64,000 nucleotides of DNA from Cladocopium goreaui (GCA_947184155.2 CAMXCT020002734.1:1-64000), one strand, 5' to 3'. Positions 1-10,667 are shown, counted from the stretch's first letter. Notes: generated from the sequence alone by a model not told the origin. Program-made: numbers and translations.

Positions 1-40
1 TTTTTTCATCTTTTTTCTATCCCCAAATTTGATCACATTT

Positions 41-145
41 TACCCTCTGGTAAACTAACGAAACTATGGAAAATCACCATTTTTAATGGGTAAATCCACT
101 ATAAATGGCCATTTTCAATAGCTTTTTGTTTGTTTACCAGAGGGT
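41..145 (+). mobile_element. TIR-1 element (short TA-inserting inverted-repeat element)
   Basis: A 105-bp palindromic element with ends taccctctggtaaac and gtttaccagagggt. The inner part (atggaaaatcaccattttta ... aatggccattttcaatag) recurs 27 more times in the window. It has no coding capacity. The TA target duplication and the terminal CCCTCTGG resemble non-autonomous Tc1/mariner (Stowaway-type) elements. The family is defined from an occupied/empty site pair at 9131-9236. Confidence 0.85.
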
Positions 146-225
146 CTCCCTCTTGTCCCCTGGGATTTTCCTTGGCGCAAAATCGGGGGGTTCCAGGACT
201 CGAGGACCTGACGAAGTATCCTCAG

Positions 226-281
226 ATCGTGGCACACATCGATAAGGCACTGGAGATGCTGGAGATGCTCGAGATTCGGCT
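226..281 (+). CDS. Candidate coiled-coil exon
   Basis: After the AG of tatcctcag the + strand reads IVAHIDKALEMLEMLEIRL, which has heptad-like spacing of I, L and M. The same frame is open further upstream (GLEDLTKYPQ), so the acceptor could lie earlier, at ttccag near 196. The first GT that could act as donor is at 282, which gives a length that is not a multiple of three. No family is recognised. It resembles the other + strand islands by composition only. Confidence 0.35.
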
Positions 282-387
282 GTGTTTTGATGCGATTTCT
301 AATGGAGAAAGCTCTGAGCTGGCTATCTGTTTTTTTCCGGAATTGGAATCTGGTTCTTCAACGTAGAATCACCATGTTGAAATCATG

Positions 388-443
388 ATTTATAGCATCT
401 ATGGGCCATCTATACCATAGCTATATTGAATAACCAGAGGGTA
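388..443 (+). mobile_element. TIR-1 fragment (3' half)
   Basis: Only the right half is recognisable: a degraded inner part followed by the canonical end accagagggta. No left end is present. Confidence 0.6.
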
Positions 444-564
444 CAGTCCTACTCAGTCGATTCTTGTGGCATGGGTTGAGGATGCGCTACGGTTCACATG
501 ACATTCCACTGCGAACCGTTCAGCGGACGTCAGTTGGATCACCTAAACATGAACTATATATTGA

Positions 565-655
565 AATATGATGTACTAGCATATATAACTATAATATATA
601 TATATATATGATTATAATATATATATAGTTATAATATATATATATATAAATAAAT
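565..655. repeat. AT-rich (TA)n tract
   Basis: Alternating tatata with interspersed taatata blocks. The tract is partly palindromic and non-coding. Confidence 0.9.
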
Positions 656-2510
656 ACACGTTTTATGCGACTATACACAGCTGCTACGAAATGAAGTGAA
701 ACTCCACGCCCGGACAACATGCAGCCCATGTTTCCACGTTGCCCAGTCCAGTTCTGCAGGTGGTTCGATTGGAAGGCTACACCTACCTCAATGAGTGAAG
801 TCGATTCGATCTGCAGATATGTTCACCAAAACCGGAGGGCCTCTCGTTGTTTGAAAAATGGAGAAATCACTCTAGGAACACGACATGAAACAACAATAAG
901 AATTCAAAAAGATAGAAAAAAAGTCTATTTTGATGCAGAAAAAGCCTGCCGCTTTTTCTGGATGATTTGTGCACAGTTGCTGGTTCTTCAGCCATCTCTT
1001 GCTGCCCGAGTCTGACTACAGTCTGGCGCACCCGAAAGATCGGGAAGCCAGTGATCGATGCGGCTAGAGCGCCAGTATGATGATCGGGTTGTCAAATGTG
1101 GCATGACATGCCACACCCTTGGGAGCTTGGAACCTTCATATTTTGATGGCTTGATACATAACTGAATTTGAACACCGAGAAACCAGAGGATACCGTATGA
1201 GTTTCTGATCCGTTCCCGGAAATTGATACCGGAGGTCGGAGATGGCTTGCTGTTGGTATAGGCTTCAACGGTGGGCAGTTTTTCCACCATCTTTCCCAGG
1301 ATGAGGATCCCAGATCCCGTGCAACTGCTGTTAGATGGCTAAAAACCCACCATCCATTCATCATTTTTCATGCAAAAAAAAGGGGTCACATAGGATGACC
1401 CAGCTAGCACTCAGCTGCTGCTGGTTAGTAGTAGCTACCAACTCAGATTGGTCACCCAACCTATCCTCTACAATCCGATTCCTGTTGCAAAGTGGCCGAA
1501 AACAGTCGTTTTCTCCACCGGTGCTGGCCAATTAACCAAGACGACCCGAGGCGTTCGCCATCGTTCGCCGTTCGCATGTCCGCGTCTGCCATGGAATGCC
1601 AGCAGGAAAAGGACGTCATTGTGGGGGTGCTGCAAAGCTGCAAATATGGGTAAAGTATGGTAAAGTCATTTGTTACCACCAAGACTATTTCACAACTGCC
1701 TGAAATAGTTTTCATTGGCCACCTATGAGTGTCTCTCTTTGATTTTCACTCCCTGAAACCCAGATCAGCAGGGGGTCACGACTTGCAGCCCATGTTCCGA
1801 GATGTAGCATTTTTTCCTTGTAACCAACTTCAGCAAACATCAGCAGGGTGTGTCTTAGAATTGGATACCCTATAAATTCAATAATTGTTCTATGGGGAAC
1901 ATAATTTTCTCAACCAGGCAGATGATTCAACCGAAAACGGTTGCAGCTTCCGATCTTCCGAATTCCAGCCTTTCAATTTCAAACGTGATCCATTATATTG
2001 GGGTATATTGGGCATGAAGTCCTTATAGTGTTTCATTCTTCCATTTGTACTTATCTAAGTTATCTTATAACATCTTTTAACCAATTTTTTGACATCCTCG
2101 TTGGGTTTCATCACAACTTTTAGGGTTACATTCCGGTGACATTTGGTGAAGATCTCCATTGGAAGTACAGCGCGTGTACTTGGGCTGGATAGTAAACTTC
2201 CTGTCTATCATTCATTAAGATCAACTGCTGGTTGGCAGCCACTTATTTTGAGCTAAACGCAACTTTCTTATCGACACACCAACATTCACTGGTTAAAGCA
2301 TGTTGAGGGCACATTTTGTTGATATAGCATCCTCATTGATGTTATTTTGAATCCCAGTGATGTTGGGAAAGGTCCACATTTCAGTTGGTAAACCCCACTT
2401 TTGTTGGTAAATATCTTCATGTTTGGTTCTTGAAACCAGGTTGATCATCCTTTTTTCTTGGCAATCCTCAGATTTAATGGGTCAAATATCCAAATTTCGT
2501 CAAAACAGGT
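656..2510. other. No gene recognised
   Basis: Mixed-composition DNA with only short, unsupported reading frames on both strands. No TIR-family copy, tandem repeat or convincing exon island was found here. Confidence 0.6.
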
Positions 2511-2627
2511 CTGGTTGGTGGTTTCAAACATGAATTTTATTTTCCATTTCCAAAAATGGGATGTCATCCGAAACCCATTGACTTTCACTCCATCATTTTT
2601 CAAGATGGTTATTGCACCAGGAACCAG
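2511..2627 (+). mobile_element. TIR-2 element
   Basis: Begins ctggttggtggtttcaaac and ends ggaaccag. It is flanked by a 4-bp direct repeat AGGT (2507-2510 and 2628-2631). The body (ttttccatttccaaaaatgg) is shared almost unchanged with 10212-10324. Other copies lie at 6920, 53839 and 55958. Confidence 0.75.
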
Positions 2628-2663
2628 AGGTTGCCCTTGTTCCACCGAAATCGGTGGCCCGAG

Positions 2664-2696
2664 GCTGCTCCGGCCACGGCGGCCACGGCTGCGGAG
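2664..2696 (+). CDS. Candidate Ala-rich exon
   Basis: A GC-rich island in AT-rich surroundings that reads AAPATAATAAE between cccgag and the donor-like GTGGTC. It is 33 nt, phase 0 at both ends. It matches the 33-nt island at 25324 in length and phase. Low complexity makes homology impossible to judge. Confidence 0.35.
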
Positions 2697-2819
2697 GTGG
2701 TCGGCATGGGAAAGCGTGGATGCTCAGCGGGGGCTTACTGAAGAGTTCCCCTTGAGCCAGAAAATGACTCAAAATGGTTGTTTATAAACCATTATAATCA
2801 TTATACATGAAAATCTTTG

Positions 2820-3100
2820 GGGGTTTATAAACCATCCATTTAGAATGGTTTATAAGGGTTTATGAATGGGGGATATTCCTACTTATGGATGGTAAATATA
2901 TGTTGGTTTCTAGGGGAAAATGGGGTTTACAAATGGGAAAATGAGGGATACCCCATAGTTTCAATGGTTTTTCTATGGGAAATGGTGGTATAAATCAGGG
3001 ATACCCCTACTTATGGATGGTTTATAATGTTTTTTTTTTTTTTAAATCCATCCAAAAAATGGATGATTTGGAGGTAGCCCTATTTCAGGAAGCCTCCAAA
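2820..3100 (+). repeat. TIR-3-like palindromic repeats
   Basis: Successive blocks of the type gggatacccctacttatggat and ggatgatttggaggtagccc, ending in tatttcaggaagcctcc. They belong to the TIR-3 family (ends CTAAAATGGGG / CCCCATTTCAG) seen more cleanly at 36417 and 54730. Confidence 0.55.
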
Positions 3101-3514
3101 ATGGCCCGGTTGATCACGGTTCATTGGGTACGAACTGTTGGGACCTATACTAGCTTTACTGGGGATTATGATAAGCCATAGGGAAACGGTTTTCAACCAA
3201 CTAGTATAAATGAGATGGGATAGGGGTAATGGCTCAATTGGGGTTGTCTGACAATTGAGGGGACAACCCCCAACATTTGATAATTCATCATGTTTCCATA
3301 TTCTGCCTATTCGAATGGTCATTTTTTGGGCAGAGGGACATAGAAATACAAATTTTTAAGACACATCCAATTAACATAGACTCACAGGCCTGCCAAATGC
3401 GCGAATGGAAGACTGCTTTCCACTTAAGATTGGCCTTTCTCAGGGTCTATCTTGGTGCGGGATGGTATCTCATGTTTTTGTAGCCAGATAGCTTGAACTG
3501 GTTTAGTGTCATAC
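3101..3514. other. No gene recognised
   Basis: Only short frames. The sequence ggggttgtctgacaattgaggggacaacccc at 3239-3270 forms a local inverted repeat. Confidence 0.55.
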
Positions 3515-3622
3515 TACCCTCTGGTAATTTAACATAGCTATTGAAAATCACTATTTTTAATGGGTAAATCCACTATTTCTATGGCCATTTTCAATAGCTT
3601 TTTGTTAGTTTACCAGAGGGTA
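3515..3622 (+). mobile_element. TIR-1 element
   Basis: 108 bp with both canonical ends (taccctctggtaat / ttaccagagggta) and TA at both borders. Confidence 0.85.
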
Positions 3623-4481
3623 TTCCCAATGATCAATGAGTGTCCCCAGGATTTGGGGTATCATCCCAGCGGTGCATTGGGTCAGTGCTTTGTGGCGAAT
3701 CGCCGCGCAAGCGGTCAGTTTGACTAAGCGAGGCTTTTTTGGAGCCTTTTTTCCTGCAAAACACGTTACAGTTTTCCTTCTGGGAATATTTGTCCAACAT
3801 GAGGATTGAACCAAAACATCATGTATCATGGGATACTCAGCCAGGAATCCCTGGATGTTTGGGATTGGGATTGAAATCCTCAATACTAGAGACAAGTAGC
3901 CAAATGATTTTCCAATTTTAAACGTGGGGTTTCCGTTGCCGTATTACAGGGGAGGCCGAAACCCAAGTTGATGTCAATGCCTGGGCAAGGTGTCTTTGTT
4001 TTCCAACTGAGCAGTGTTCAAAAAACCGGTTGCTTGATGATTCTATGGGATTATACGGCCCAATATCTTGGGGCTTCTCATAATCCACTGGAAATCCTAC
4101 AACCAGTATCAAGGGGACGAGGCGAAGCTAACACGACCCCCCGTCCGGCGTACAAAAATAAAATGGGGGGGCAGGAGCCCCTTTTAAAATAAAAAAATAA
4201 AAAATAAAATGAAAATAAAATGGGTCAGACCCCAGCATTTTATTTTGTGGGTGCATTTTATTTTTTGAGGTGCCTAACCCATCAAGTTAACTGACAGAGA
4301 TAGCATGATAGCAAAGATGCACAGCTGGGAACGGTCTGATCATTTTGTGAAACATTCCAGAGATTTGGAATTACTTGGACATTAACTTCGAAAATGGGTT
4401 GGCCCCCCTCATTTTCTATTGCCTTCCTTGGTCAACAAAAGACACACGGGCAGCTTACAGCAGCCAATGAGATTTCTTAAG
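3623..4481. other. No gene; AT-rich inverted motif near 4160-4270
   Basis: No supported coding sequence. Around 4156-4268 there are aaaataaaat-type blocks facing gcattttatttt blocks, and the latter motif recurs at 5772-5802. This may be another short inverted-repeat element. Confidence 0.5.
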
Positions 4482-5299
4482 TTTATTCACGTCGCTTCGC
4501 GACGGCAACCGCCCGCACCGCATCGTTGGGCAGCCGCTCGTAACTGCCAATGATGTCGGCCATTGAGACCAAAATCATCCGAAAGTACCGATTGTCGGAA
4601 AAAAAAAAACGCGAAGAATTTGATAGCCATGTATAGCGGACCAACACAGTTCAAAAAATAACGAAAAACATGAAAAAACGGCGAAATTGCTGTTATTTAC
4701 AGTGTTTTTGCGCGGTGAGAAGCAGAAACCACTGCAAATACCATGGTTTTCGAGGGTCAGGTGGCCAAAAACACTGTAATTTACAGTGTTTTTTAACCAA
4801 CGTCAAAAAACACTGGTATTTACGATGTTTTCATTCACACCGTAACATAAAACAGCGTAATTTACGAGGTTTTTGGAAGTTTTGAAGCTAGCCGTCAAGC
4901 ATGCAGAAAACAGAAAAACACTGTAAAAACCAGTGTTTCTGCTATCACAAAACGACGAAAATCAGTCCGAAAACGGGTCCAAAAACTCAAAAATCCGCCT
5001 GCGGGCCAGGCCACCTGCGGAACCGCAAAAAAAGATGTTGCAAACCAAAAAATTGAGGTCAAAAAGTTGAAAAACACGGGTTTTTTTCACTTTTCGCTTG
5101 CCGATTTTGGACGGGCGCGTTCACGAACAGGTGTCTTCCGTACTGTTTTTTACAGTGTTTTTTGAAGGCGAGCGTCACGACCTATCAAAAACAGGAGGTT
5201 TTGGACGAAAAATGCCCCCCCCCCCCAGGTAAACCTGTAACCTTTTTACGAGTGCCATCCGGAAGATCACGCCCCAGCACCTTCGGTGCGGGCGGATTT
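4482..5299. repeat. 818-bp dispersed repeat, copy 1
   Basis: From tttattcacgtcgcttcgcg to ggtgcgggcggattt this segment matches 22381-23198 with the same total length and only a handful of differences. It contains at least five short palindromes built on cactg...cagtgttttt. The small frames inside are not coding. No target duplication or terminal inverted repeat is obvious. Confidence 0.9.
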
Positions 5300-6224
5300 A
5301 TAGTTATTTGTATCTTTTCTGGAAACCGTCCAGATGTCAGAAGTGGAACCAATTATATATATATATTATATTGATCGAAATCCGCGCAATTTTTCCTTCC
5401 TGTTGGCACGTGAAAAGGCTAAACAAGACTAAACAAAACTAAAAAAAATCAACCAATCAAATAAGGAAACAATGTAAAGGACTAAACATGCTGGGATACG
5501 TTGGAGGTTGGGTCTTGCAATTTTGGGGGTTTTCGAGTTTTCCTTCAAAGATGGTTAAAACCAATCAAAAAAGGAAACAAGACAAAACAAGATCAACCCA
5601 AAAGAAAATGCCGGAGCCTGAGGTCCAACAGTTGCATAACGTAGGTCCAACAGTGGCCAGGTGGAGGGTGCCTGACGTCATTTTCTTTTTGTACCTGTCC
5701 ATTGTATTTTGCTTGGGTTTTCCTATCTTACCTTATGCCCTCTCATTTTATTGGCATTTTGTCCTTAGGCCCCTGCATTTTATTTTATTTTTTTAGGGGT
5801 TCCACCCCCCCCTGGCAACAGACGAGGGTTAACACGGTCGCGACTCATTTACAAGGCTCCCACCCACATGGACCACTACTGTGGATCCAGAGGCCAGGGC
5901 CAGGGGGCCATGAGAGAAGCACCAGGGGATCCAGGGGGGACCTTCACCGCCACCGGGTTTCTGGGGGTGTCTTTGTTGAAGCGACCATGGTTGGCACCCG
6001 TTCATACAAACAGGATACCCTCCAGTCGATCAAGATATGGAACACACATGATTTGTCGATCATCTTCTGAACGGGAAAACCATGGGTTTCCATATCGCTA
6101 ATTTGTCAGAGGGTAACGCGGGAGACCATCAGTTGGGGGACTAGCATCACCAAAGTTTTTCCATCGGCACTTCCGAACTATCGAACTGCACATCAAGAAA
6201 CTGGTATTTCTTTATCATTCCCAG
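5300..6224. other. No firm gene; possible exon near 5878-5990
   Basis: Contains imperfect repeats of the type accaatcaaataaggaaaca and accaatcaaaaaaggaaaca (5453-5620). A GC-rich stretch, 5868-5990, is open in several frames (one reads MDHYCGSRGQGQGAMREAPG) but has no clear exon borders. Confidence 0.4.
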
Positions 6225-6285
6225 CTGAAGGAAAAAACCGAGGCTGCTTCCAAAGAAGAAAACGACAAGTGCCACGTTCAACCTG
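6225..6285 (+). CDS. Candidate coiled-coil exon
   Basis: After a pyrimidine-rich stretch and cccag, the + strand reads LKEKTEAASKEENDKCHVQP, which is highly charged and helix-prone. Possible donors are GTGCCA at 6269 or GTTGAT at 6286, so the 3' end is uncertain. An antisense frame is also open here (6147-6341), but its peptide has no recognisable pattern. Confidence 0.4.
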
Positions 6286-6537
6286 GTTGATTTGGTGCCA
6301 GTGACCCAGCTGCAACAACTACGATCAATACTATTTGGCACACCATGATAACCGACTTATAACATATCAATACAGACCATTGTATCATAAGGCATTCTAA
6401 AACTTATCATTTTTCCGATTGTAAGATATCACGACCATTAAATTATACCAACATGATATTCGTAAGTATGTATATCCTAGTTATGATCACATTATGACCA
6501 TATTACAAGCCACAAAAATGGGTCCCATCTGCGCCAG

Positions 6538-6574
6538 GAAGATCCTGTCCCGGAGACGATGGAGCTCAGCGGAA
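6538..6574 (+). CDS. Candidate exon
   Basis: After gcgccag the + strand reads EDPVPETMELSGSGEMMQDG. The GT at 6575 (GTGGCG) is a possible donor, which leaves phase 1. The start codon pair GAA GAT resembles the EDLR exons. Support is composition and an acceptor-like context only. Confidence 0.35.
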
Positions 6575-6919
6575 GTGGCGAGATGATGCAGGATGGCCAT
6601 GGCATGTTTCATGAAATAAACCATCCAGCTATTGGGGTACCCCCATTTATGGAAACCCTCATATAATCCCATTTATATATCATATATATGTATATACAAG
6701 TGGGGATATTCCATAAGTGGAGGTAAAACCCATTGTAGAAGTGGGGATATTCCATAACTGGGGGTAAAACCCATTTACTAAGGGGGATGCACCCGCAAGA
6801 GCAAACTCCTAATCTTGCTTTCTATGTTTTTTTTGATGATTTTTGAGCATTCATATTGAAGGAGTTTTTGTTTTTTTTAAAGAGACACATGGGAATATCA
6901 GTGATGATTCAGTGATAAG

Positions 6920-7024
6920 CTGGTTGGTGGTTTGGAACATGTTTTATTTTTCCATATATTGGGAATTTCATCATCCCAACTGACGAACTCATATTTTTCA
7001 GAGGGGTAGGTATACCACCAACCT
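6920..7024 (+). mobile_element. TIR-2 element
   Basis: Ends ctggttggtggtttgg and ataccaccaacctg, flanked by TAAG on both sides. The body has ttatttttccatatattggg, as in the 53839 copy. Confidence 0.7.
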
Positions 7025-7248
7025 GTAAGTGATGATGGTTGATTGATGAGTTCCTCAGTTATTTATACCCTTTCTGGGGATCACAATCCGAAAGCCAGGA
7101 TCTCATTTTGTCGGGTGGTTGAAAACGATGGGGGCCGTCCGTCATGGGGATAGCCCTTAAGGCCGTTGATTGCACATTGATTTGGGATGATTGAGCCATG
7201 AAACACCTGGTGATATTCTATAGTTGGTCATTTCTTATGATCACTTTG

Positions 7249-7356
7249 TACCCTCTGGTAAACATACAAAAAGCTATTGAAAATGGCCATTTATAGTGAG
7301 TTTTCCCATGAAAAATGGTGATTTTCCATAGTTATGTAAACGTTTACCAGAGGGTA
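7249..7356 (-). mobile_element. TIR-1 element (inverted)
   Basis: Full-length copy with its body in reverse orientation (agctattgaaaatggccatt first). Both ends are intact and bounded by TA. Confidence 0.85.
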
Positions 7357-7697
7357 TATGGGAATCTTTGACATCATTCTGTAGCTCGCATTGATGTTCA
7401 TCCCCCCAGTCAATATGGGAATGGCAGTGCCCTCAGTTATGATCATGGAAATCCATAGCTGCTTCCTGTTGGGAGTTTGATCTACTTTCATTATAAATTG
7501 TGTAGCTAAGTCAGTTTACTGAGTTTACTGGGAGTGTACTTGGCGTTGCATCCCAGTAGGTAGGTAATAACATGTAACAATATTCTACTCCAGTTACGTA
7601 TGTTAGATCTATGTCAAGTATGTCTAAGTATGTGTTCATTCTCGACATTTTCCTACATTCACCGGCAGATGAATTCACGTTCGCCACTGATCATCAG

Positions 7698-7736
7698 GAA
7701 GCCGAAGACGAAGCGCAAGCAGATGAAGAGGCCGGA
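7698..7736 (+). CDS. Candidate acidic coiled-coil exon
   Basis: A 39-nt island between atcatcag and GTTCAC, phase 0 at both ends, reads EAEDEAQADEEAG. The open frame extends upstream to gcag near 7668 (DEFTFATDHQ), so an earlier acceptor is possible. The length and phase match the island at 17843. Confidence 0.45.
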
Positions 7737-7758
7737 GTTCACGGGAGCGAAACTGAGG

Positions 7759-7800
7759 ATTTATTGATGTTTATTGATGTTTATTGATGTTTATTGTTGA
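7759..7800 (+). repeat. Short tandem repeat
   Basis: Three to four copies of a 12-bp unit, tttattgatgtt. Confidence 0.8.
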
Positions 7801-8029
7801 TATTGGGGTTCTACTAACGATTCAAACTGGAAAAACATTACGATCCATTCTGGGAATAACTATGAATCTATGAACAAACCAATAGAACCACTTCGTGCTT
7901 GCAGGTTTTTTGACGTTCAATCGAGGAAATGGATGATTTGGGTTTGTAAAATGGTGTATATACTCCTAAAATCCATGGTCTATCACATGTTTTTCCCTAA
8001 TAAAAACCAATCAAACTGGCCGTGAAAAA

Positions 8030-8064
8030 CCAATCATAGCGAACTGTTGGTTTACCAGAGGGTA
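8030..8064 (+). mobile_element. TIR-1 fragment (right end only)
   Basis: A solitary right end, gaactgttggtttaccagag followed by ggta, with no left partner. Confidence 0.6.
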
Positions 8065-8450
8065 ATATGATGTAATATTCTTACCATCTAAGAAAACTAG
8101 AAACAATGCAGGTGGTCTACTCGCATGATTTGCCATGACCCTCTCATGTCGAGTAGGGGAAACCAGCCCAAATGGATCCAAACATTTTTTCTTTCTGATT
8201 CGGGAATCACAAATTTTGCTGAGAATCTATATGAAAACTGGCAGTTCTTCCCCAAAGTTCCCTGACTTTTCGTAACGACATACTTCACCCTTCGTCTTCA
8301 AACCTTGCTAGTTGATTCAAAACATTCGCGGACAGGCTTGATATACACAGATATTGTGTTGCGATTTCGTATGGCCCAACAGGATTCCAGGATCTAAACA
8401 TTTTTGACAGGCGATGTGCTTCCTTTTCTCACAATTTTGACAGGCATATG

Positions 8451-8985
8451 GGGATGGGTCAAAACCCTATCCCCCTGGAGAACATCAAAATAGCTGGTAA
8501 ATGGATGTTCATCCCCCTAAAAATGGTATGTATAGGTATTGATCCATAGCCATATATCTGCTGCATGTTAGGTGGTCCTTGAAAAAACGCTTAAATGATG
8601 TCTCTTTGAACCCCATGTGATTTGCGCAGTCCACACGAGAAGATCTCTTATCAAAGCTCAAGGCCCAGCTTTGAGCACTGGGTGGGCGTAAGTCGAGAAA
8701 AAAATGGGACAGTTGAAGGTTTTTTGAGCGGTAAAGCATCTGTTTTATGGGGATATGCACAGGATATGATGGGAGGCTGACCATTTCCGAAAATGGTGGT
8801 TTGACACGGTCTAACCATCCTGAAATGAATACATAGCTGATAGTCAATGTAATGTTAAATACCACCAATATGGCTATGGATCAATACCTATAGATAGATT
8901 TTGAGTGGGTTATTCACATCCATAAATCCCAGCTATTTTGATGTGAACAAAAAAGGGGTACAAGGTTTTGACACACTGCCATATA
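8451..8985. mobile_element. Foldback element with arms of about 100 bp
   Basis: The left arm (8457-8556) and right arm (8868-8977) are imperfect reverse complements. Shared blocks include ggctatggatcaataccta, agctattttgatgt and caaggttttgac. About 310 bp lie between them. A single arm also occurs at 18368-18475 and is intermediate in sequence. There is no transposase. Confidence 0.7.
8630..8674 (+). CDS. Candidate coiled-coil exon inside the foldback element
   Basis: After tttgcgcag the + strand reads STREDLLSKLKAQL and then a stop at 8672-8674. EDLLSKLKAQL resembles EDLRxQLxKM of the main exon array. It lies within the spacer of the foldback element, so it may have been captured, or it may be chance. 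The opposite strand is open across the same interval. Confidence 0.35.
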   Translation, partial: STREDLLSKLKAQL

Positions 8986-9130
8986 AGACCCCTTAAAATG
9001 AATAGATCCAACAATTCAACATAGCCATGACAAATAAGTGATGAAACCTGCCATTTCCACCATGTTTCATCGCAACGTGGAAAAACGGTGACCATTTTCA
9101 GCAGCTGTACAATTCCATGGAAGTTCCATC

Positions 9131-9236
9131 TACCCTCTGGTAAACATACAAAAAGCTATTGAAAATGGCAATTTATAGTGGATTTTCCCGTTAAAAATGG
9201 TGATTTTCCATAGCTATGTTAAATTACCAGAGGGTA
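9131..9236 (-). mobile_element. TIR-1 element with recognisable empty site elsewhere
   Basis: Insertion of 102 bp plus a duplicated TA. The flanks aagttccatc-TA and TA-aatcccagtcttggtgagat are joined without the element at 18061-18103. This defines the element as CCCTCTGG...CCAGAGGG with a TA target duplication. Confidence 0.92.
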
Positions 9237-9259
9237 AATCCCAGTCTTGGTGAGATCCT

Positions 9260-9384
9260 TACCCTCTGGTAAACTAACAGTTTGCTATTGAAAATGACCA
9301 TAGAAATAGTATGAAATAGTTGAGTTTTCCCATTAATAGCATGGTGGATCTTTTCATAGTTTTTTGTATGTTTACCAGAGGGTA
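9260..9384 (-). mobile_element. TIR-1 element (inverted)
   Basis: Lies 23 bp after the previous copy. Both ends are intact (taccctctggtaaactaac / tttaccagagggta). The body carries an insertion-like variant with gttgagttttcccattaata. Confidence 0.8.
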
Positions 9385-9397
9385 TATCTTTTGCAGC

Positions 9398-9440
9398 TTT
9401 GGAAGACCCTTCTGTCATGGTCAAGACGGTTCCTGCCGAT
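9398..9440 (+). CDS. Weak exon candidate
   Basis: After cttttgcag, just downstream of a TIR-1 right end, the + strand can read LEDPSVMVKTVPADG. There is no clear donor and the first codon is in phase 1. Several frames are open here. Confidence 0.2.
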
Positions 9441-9499
9441 GGGTTTTCTTCTCCCCCATTCCCATCCATTCCCTACTAAGCACCAGTAAGTCCTTATCT

Positions 9500-9572
9500 C
9501 GAAATAGTTGAGTTTTCCCATTAATAGCATGGTGGATCTTTCCATTGTTTTTTGTAGCTTTACCAGAGGGTA
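9500..9572 (-). mobile_element. TIR-1 fragment
   Basis: Repeats the right two thirds of the 9260-9384 copy, including gttgagttttcccattaata and the end accagagggta. The left end is missing. Confidence 0.7.
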
Positions 9573-9587
9573 ACCATCAAGCACCCA

Positions 9588-9722
9588 TGATTCACCACTA
9601 CTAACCATCACTATTAATCATTAACCACTACTAAGCATCATTAACCATCATTAACCATCATTAACCATCATTAACCATCATTAACCATCATTAACCATCA
9701 TTAACCATCATTATCCATTAAT
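9588..9722 (+). repeat. Tandem repeat of ttaaccatca
   Basis: About nine near-perfect 10-bp units with degenerate edges (accactacta). It is not telomeric in sequence. Confidence 0.9.
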
Positions 9723-9774
9723 GATTACTAACCATAGGGTATCTCTATTAACCACGGATCATCGATCGCGTCAG

Positions 9775-9880
9775 CTGGCTAAACAAGCTCTGCTCTGGGA
9801 ACGCGCCGTGACGCAGCGCCTGCGCAGTCAACTCGATATGGCTGAGGCTCAATTTATCGAATCAGTGATGGAGTTGGGAG
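9775..9880 (+). CDS. Candidate coiled-coil exon (106 nt)
   Basis: One of the clearest islands. After gcgtcag the + strand reads LAKQALLWERAVTQRLRSQL and continues DMAEAQFIESVMELGG up to the donor-like GTTTAA at 9881. GC content is well above the surroundings, and L/A/I spacing is heptad-like. It starts in phase 0 and ends in phase 1 with this donor. A 10-bp tandem repeat lies just upstream and an AT tract just downstream. The family is not recognised. Confidence 0.55.
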
Positions 9881-9911
9881 GTTTAACTAACAAAATATGG
9901 GGAGTCAATAG

Positions 9912-9945
9912 GATATATATATATATTATATGTATATATATATAT
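9912..9945. repeat. (TA)n tract
   Basis: Short alternating tatata run. Confidence 0.85.
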
Positions 9946-10211
9946 AAATGAGAATATCATTAATATAATGGGATGTCATAGACTAGAACCAATCATTCCA
10001 GGTCAATCCACTGGATAGGGAAATTTGTGCATCAAACATGAGGGTTGAACAAAACACATTCCGGGGATCTAGCCATCATAGTGGTCAAACAACTGGAAGT
10101 GTAGTAGTAATTCCGACTGTCATCTTTTGCTATGAATCGTGATATATACATTTATCAACCAAATCAGCAACAAATCACAACATTTTGAAGGGTATCCAAG
10201 ATAGAACATAG

Positions 10212-10324
10212 CTGGTTGGTGGTTTCAAACATGAATTTTATTGTCCATTTCCAAAAATGGGATGTCATCCGAAACCCATTGACGAACTCATATTTTTCAA
10301 GATGGTTATTGCACCACCAACCAG
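10212..10324 (+). mobile_element. TIR-2 element
   Basis: Near-copy of 2511-2627, with a better right end (caccaccaaccag). The flanking 4-mers ATAG and ATAT match imperfectly. Confidence 0.75.
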
Positions 10325-10405
10325 ATATATTATTCATTAGATCAGGTATTAATCACTATAATAACCACTATTAACCACTATTTTCATCACTATTAACCAT
10401 GGTTA

Positions 10406-10421
10406 AGTCACCACCAACCAG
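10406..10421 (+). mobile_element. Solo TIR-2 right end
   Basis: gtcaccaccaaccag without a left end, ending exactly where the next exon candidate begins. Confidence 0.5.
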
Positions 10422-10453
10422 ATAGTTCTCCGAAGCCTTCGAGGGGCATGGCC
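10422..10453 (+). CDS. Candidate exon abutting a TIR-2 end
   Basis: Directly after ccaccaaccag the + strand reads (D)SSPKPSRGMA up to the donor-like GTGGGG. The frame stays open much longer (VGVSKMPRIPRNSSKGLERG) and runs to the TIR-1 left end at 10542. That gives two possible 3' ends: GTGGGG at 10454, or GTAATG inside the TIR-1 end at 10551. Confidence 0.35.
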
Positions 10454-10541
10454 GTGGGGGTTTCCAAAATGCCACGGATCCCAAGAAATTCATCCAAAGG
10501 ACTTGAGCGCGGCCCGGGGATATGGAAAATCCCATGGAAAA

Positions 10542-10667
10542 TACCCTCTGGTAATGACATTCACAGTTTGCCATGGAAAGATCCACCATTTTTTGCTATT
10601 AATAGGTAAACCATCTACAAATATATGGGCCATTTTCAATAGCGAACTGTTAGTTTACCAGAGGGTA
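10542..10667 (+). mobile_element. TIR-1 element
   Basis: 126 bp with both ends intact. It sits at the end of an open frame coming from 10422, and its left end supplies a GT (ctctg-gtaatg). Confidence 0.8.

Noticed and set aside
2750-2780. Possible relic of the dinoflagellate spliced leader (cttgagccagaaaatgac)
   Set aside because: Only a partial match to the reverse complement of the leader as I remember it. No polyadenylated retrocopy follows.
9588-9722. Telomere-like repeat ttaaccatca
   Set aside because: Not a TTTAGGG-type repeat and it is short and internal.
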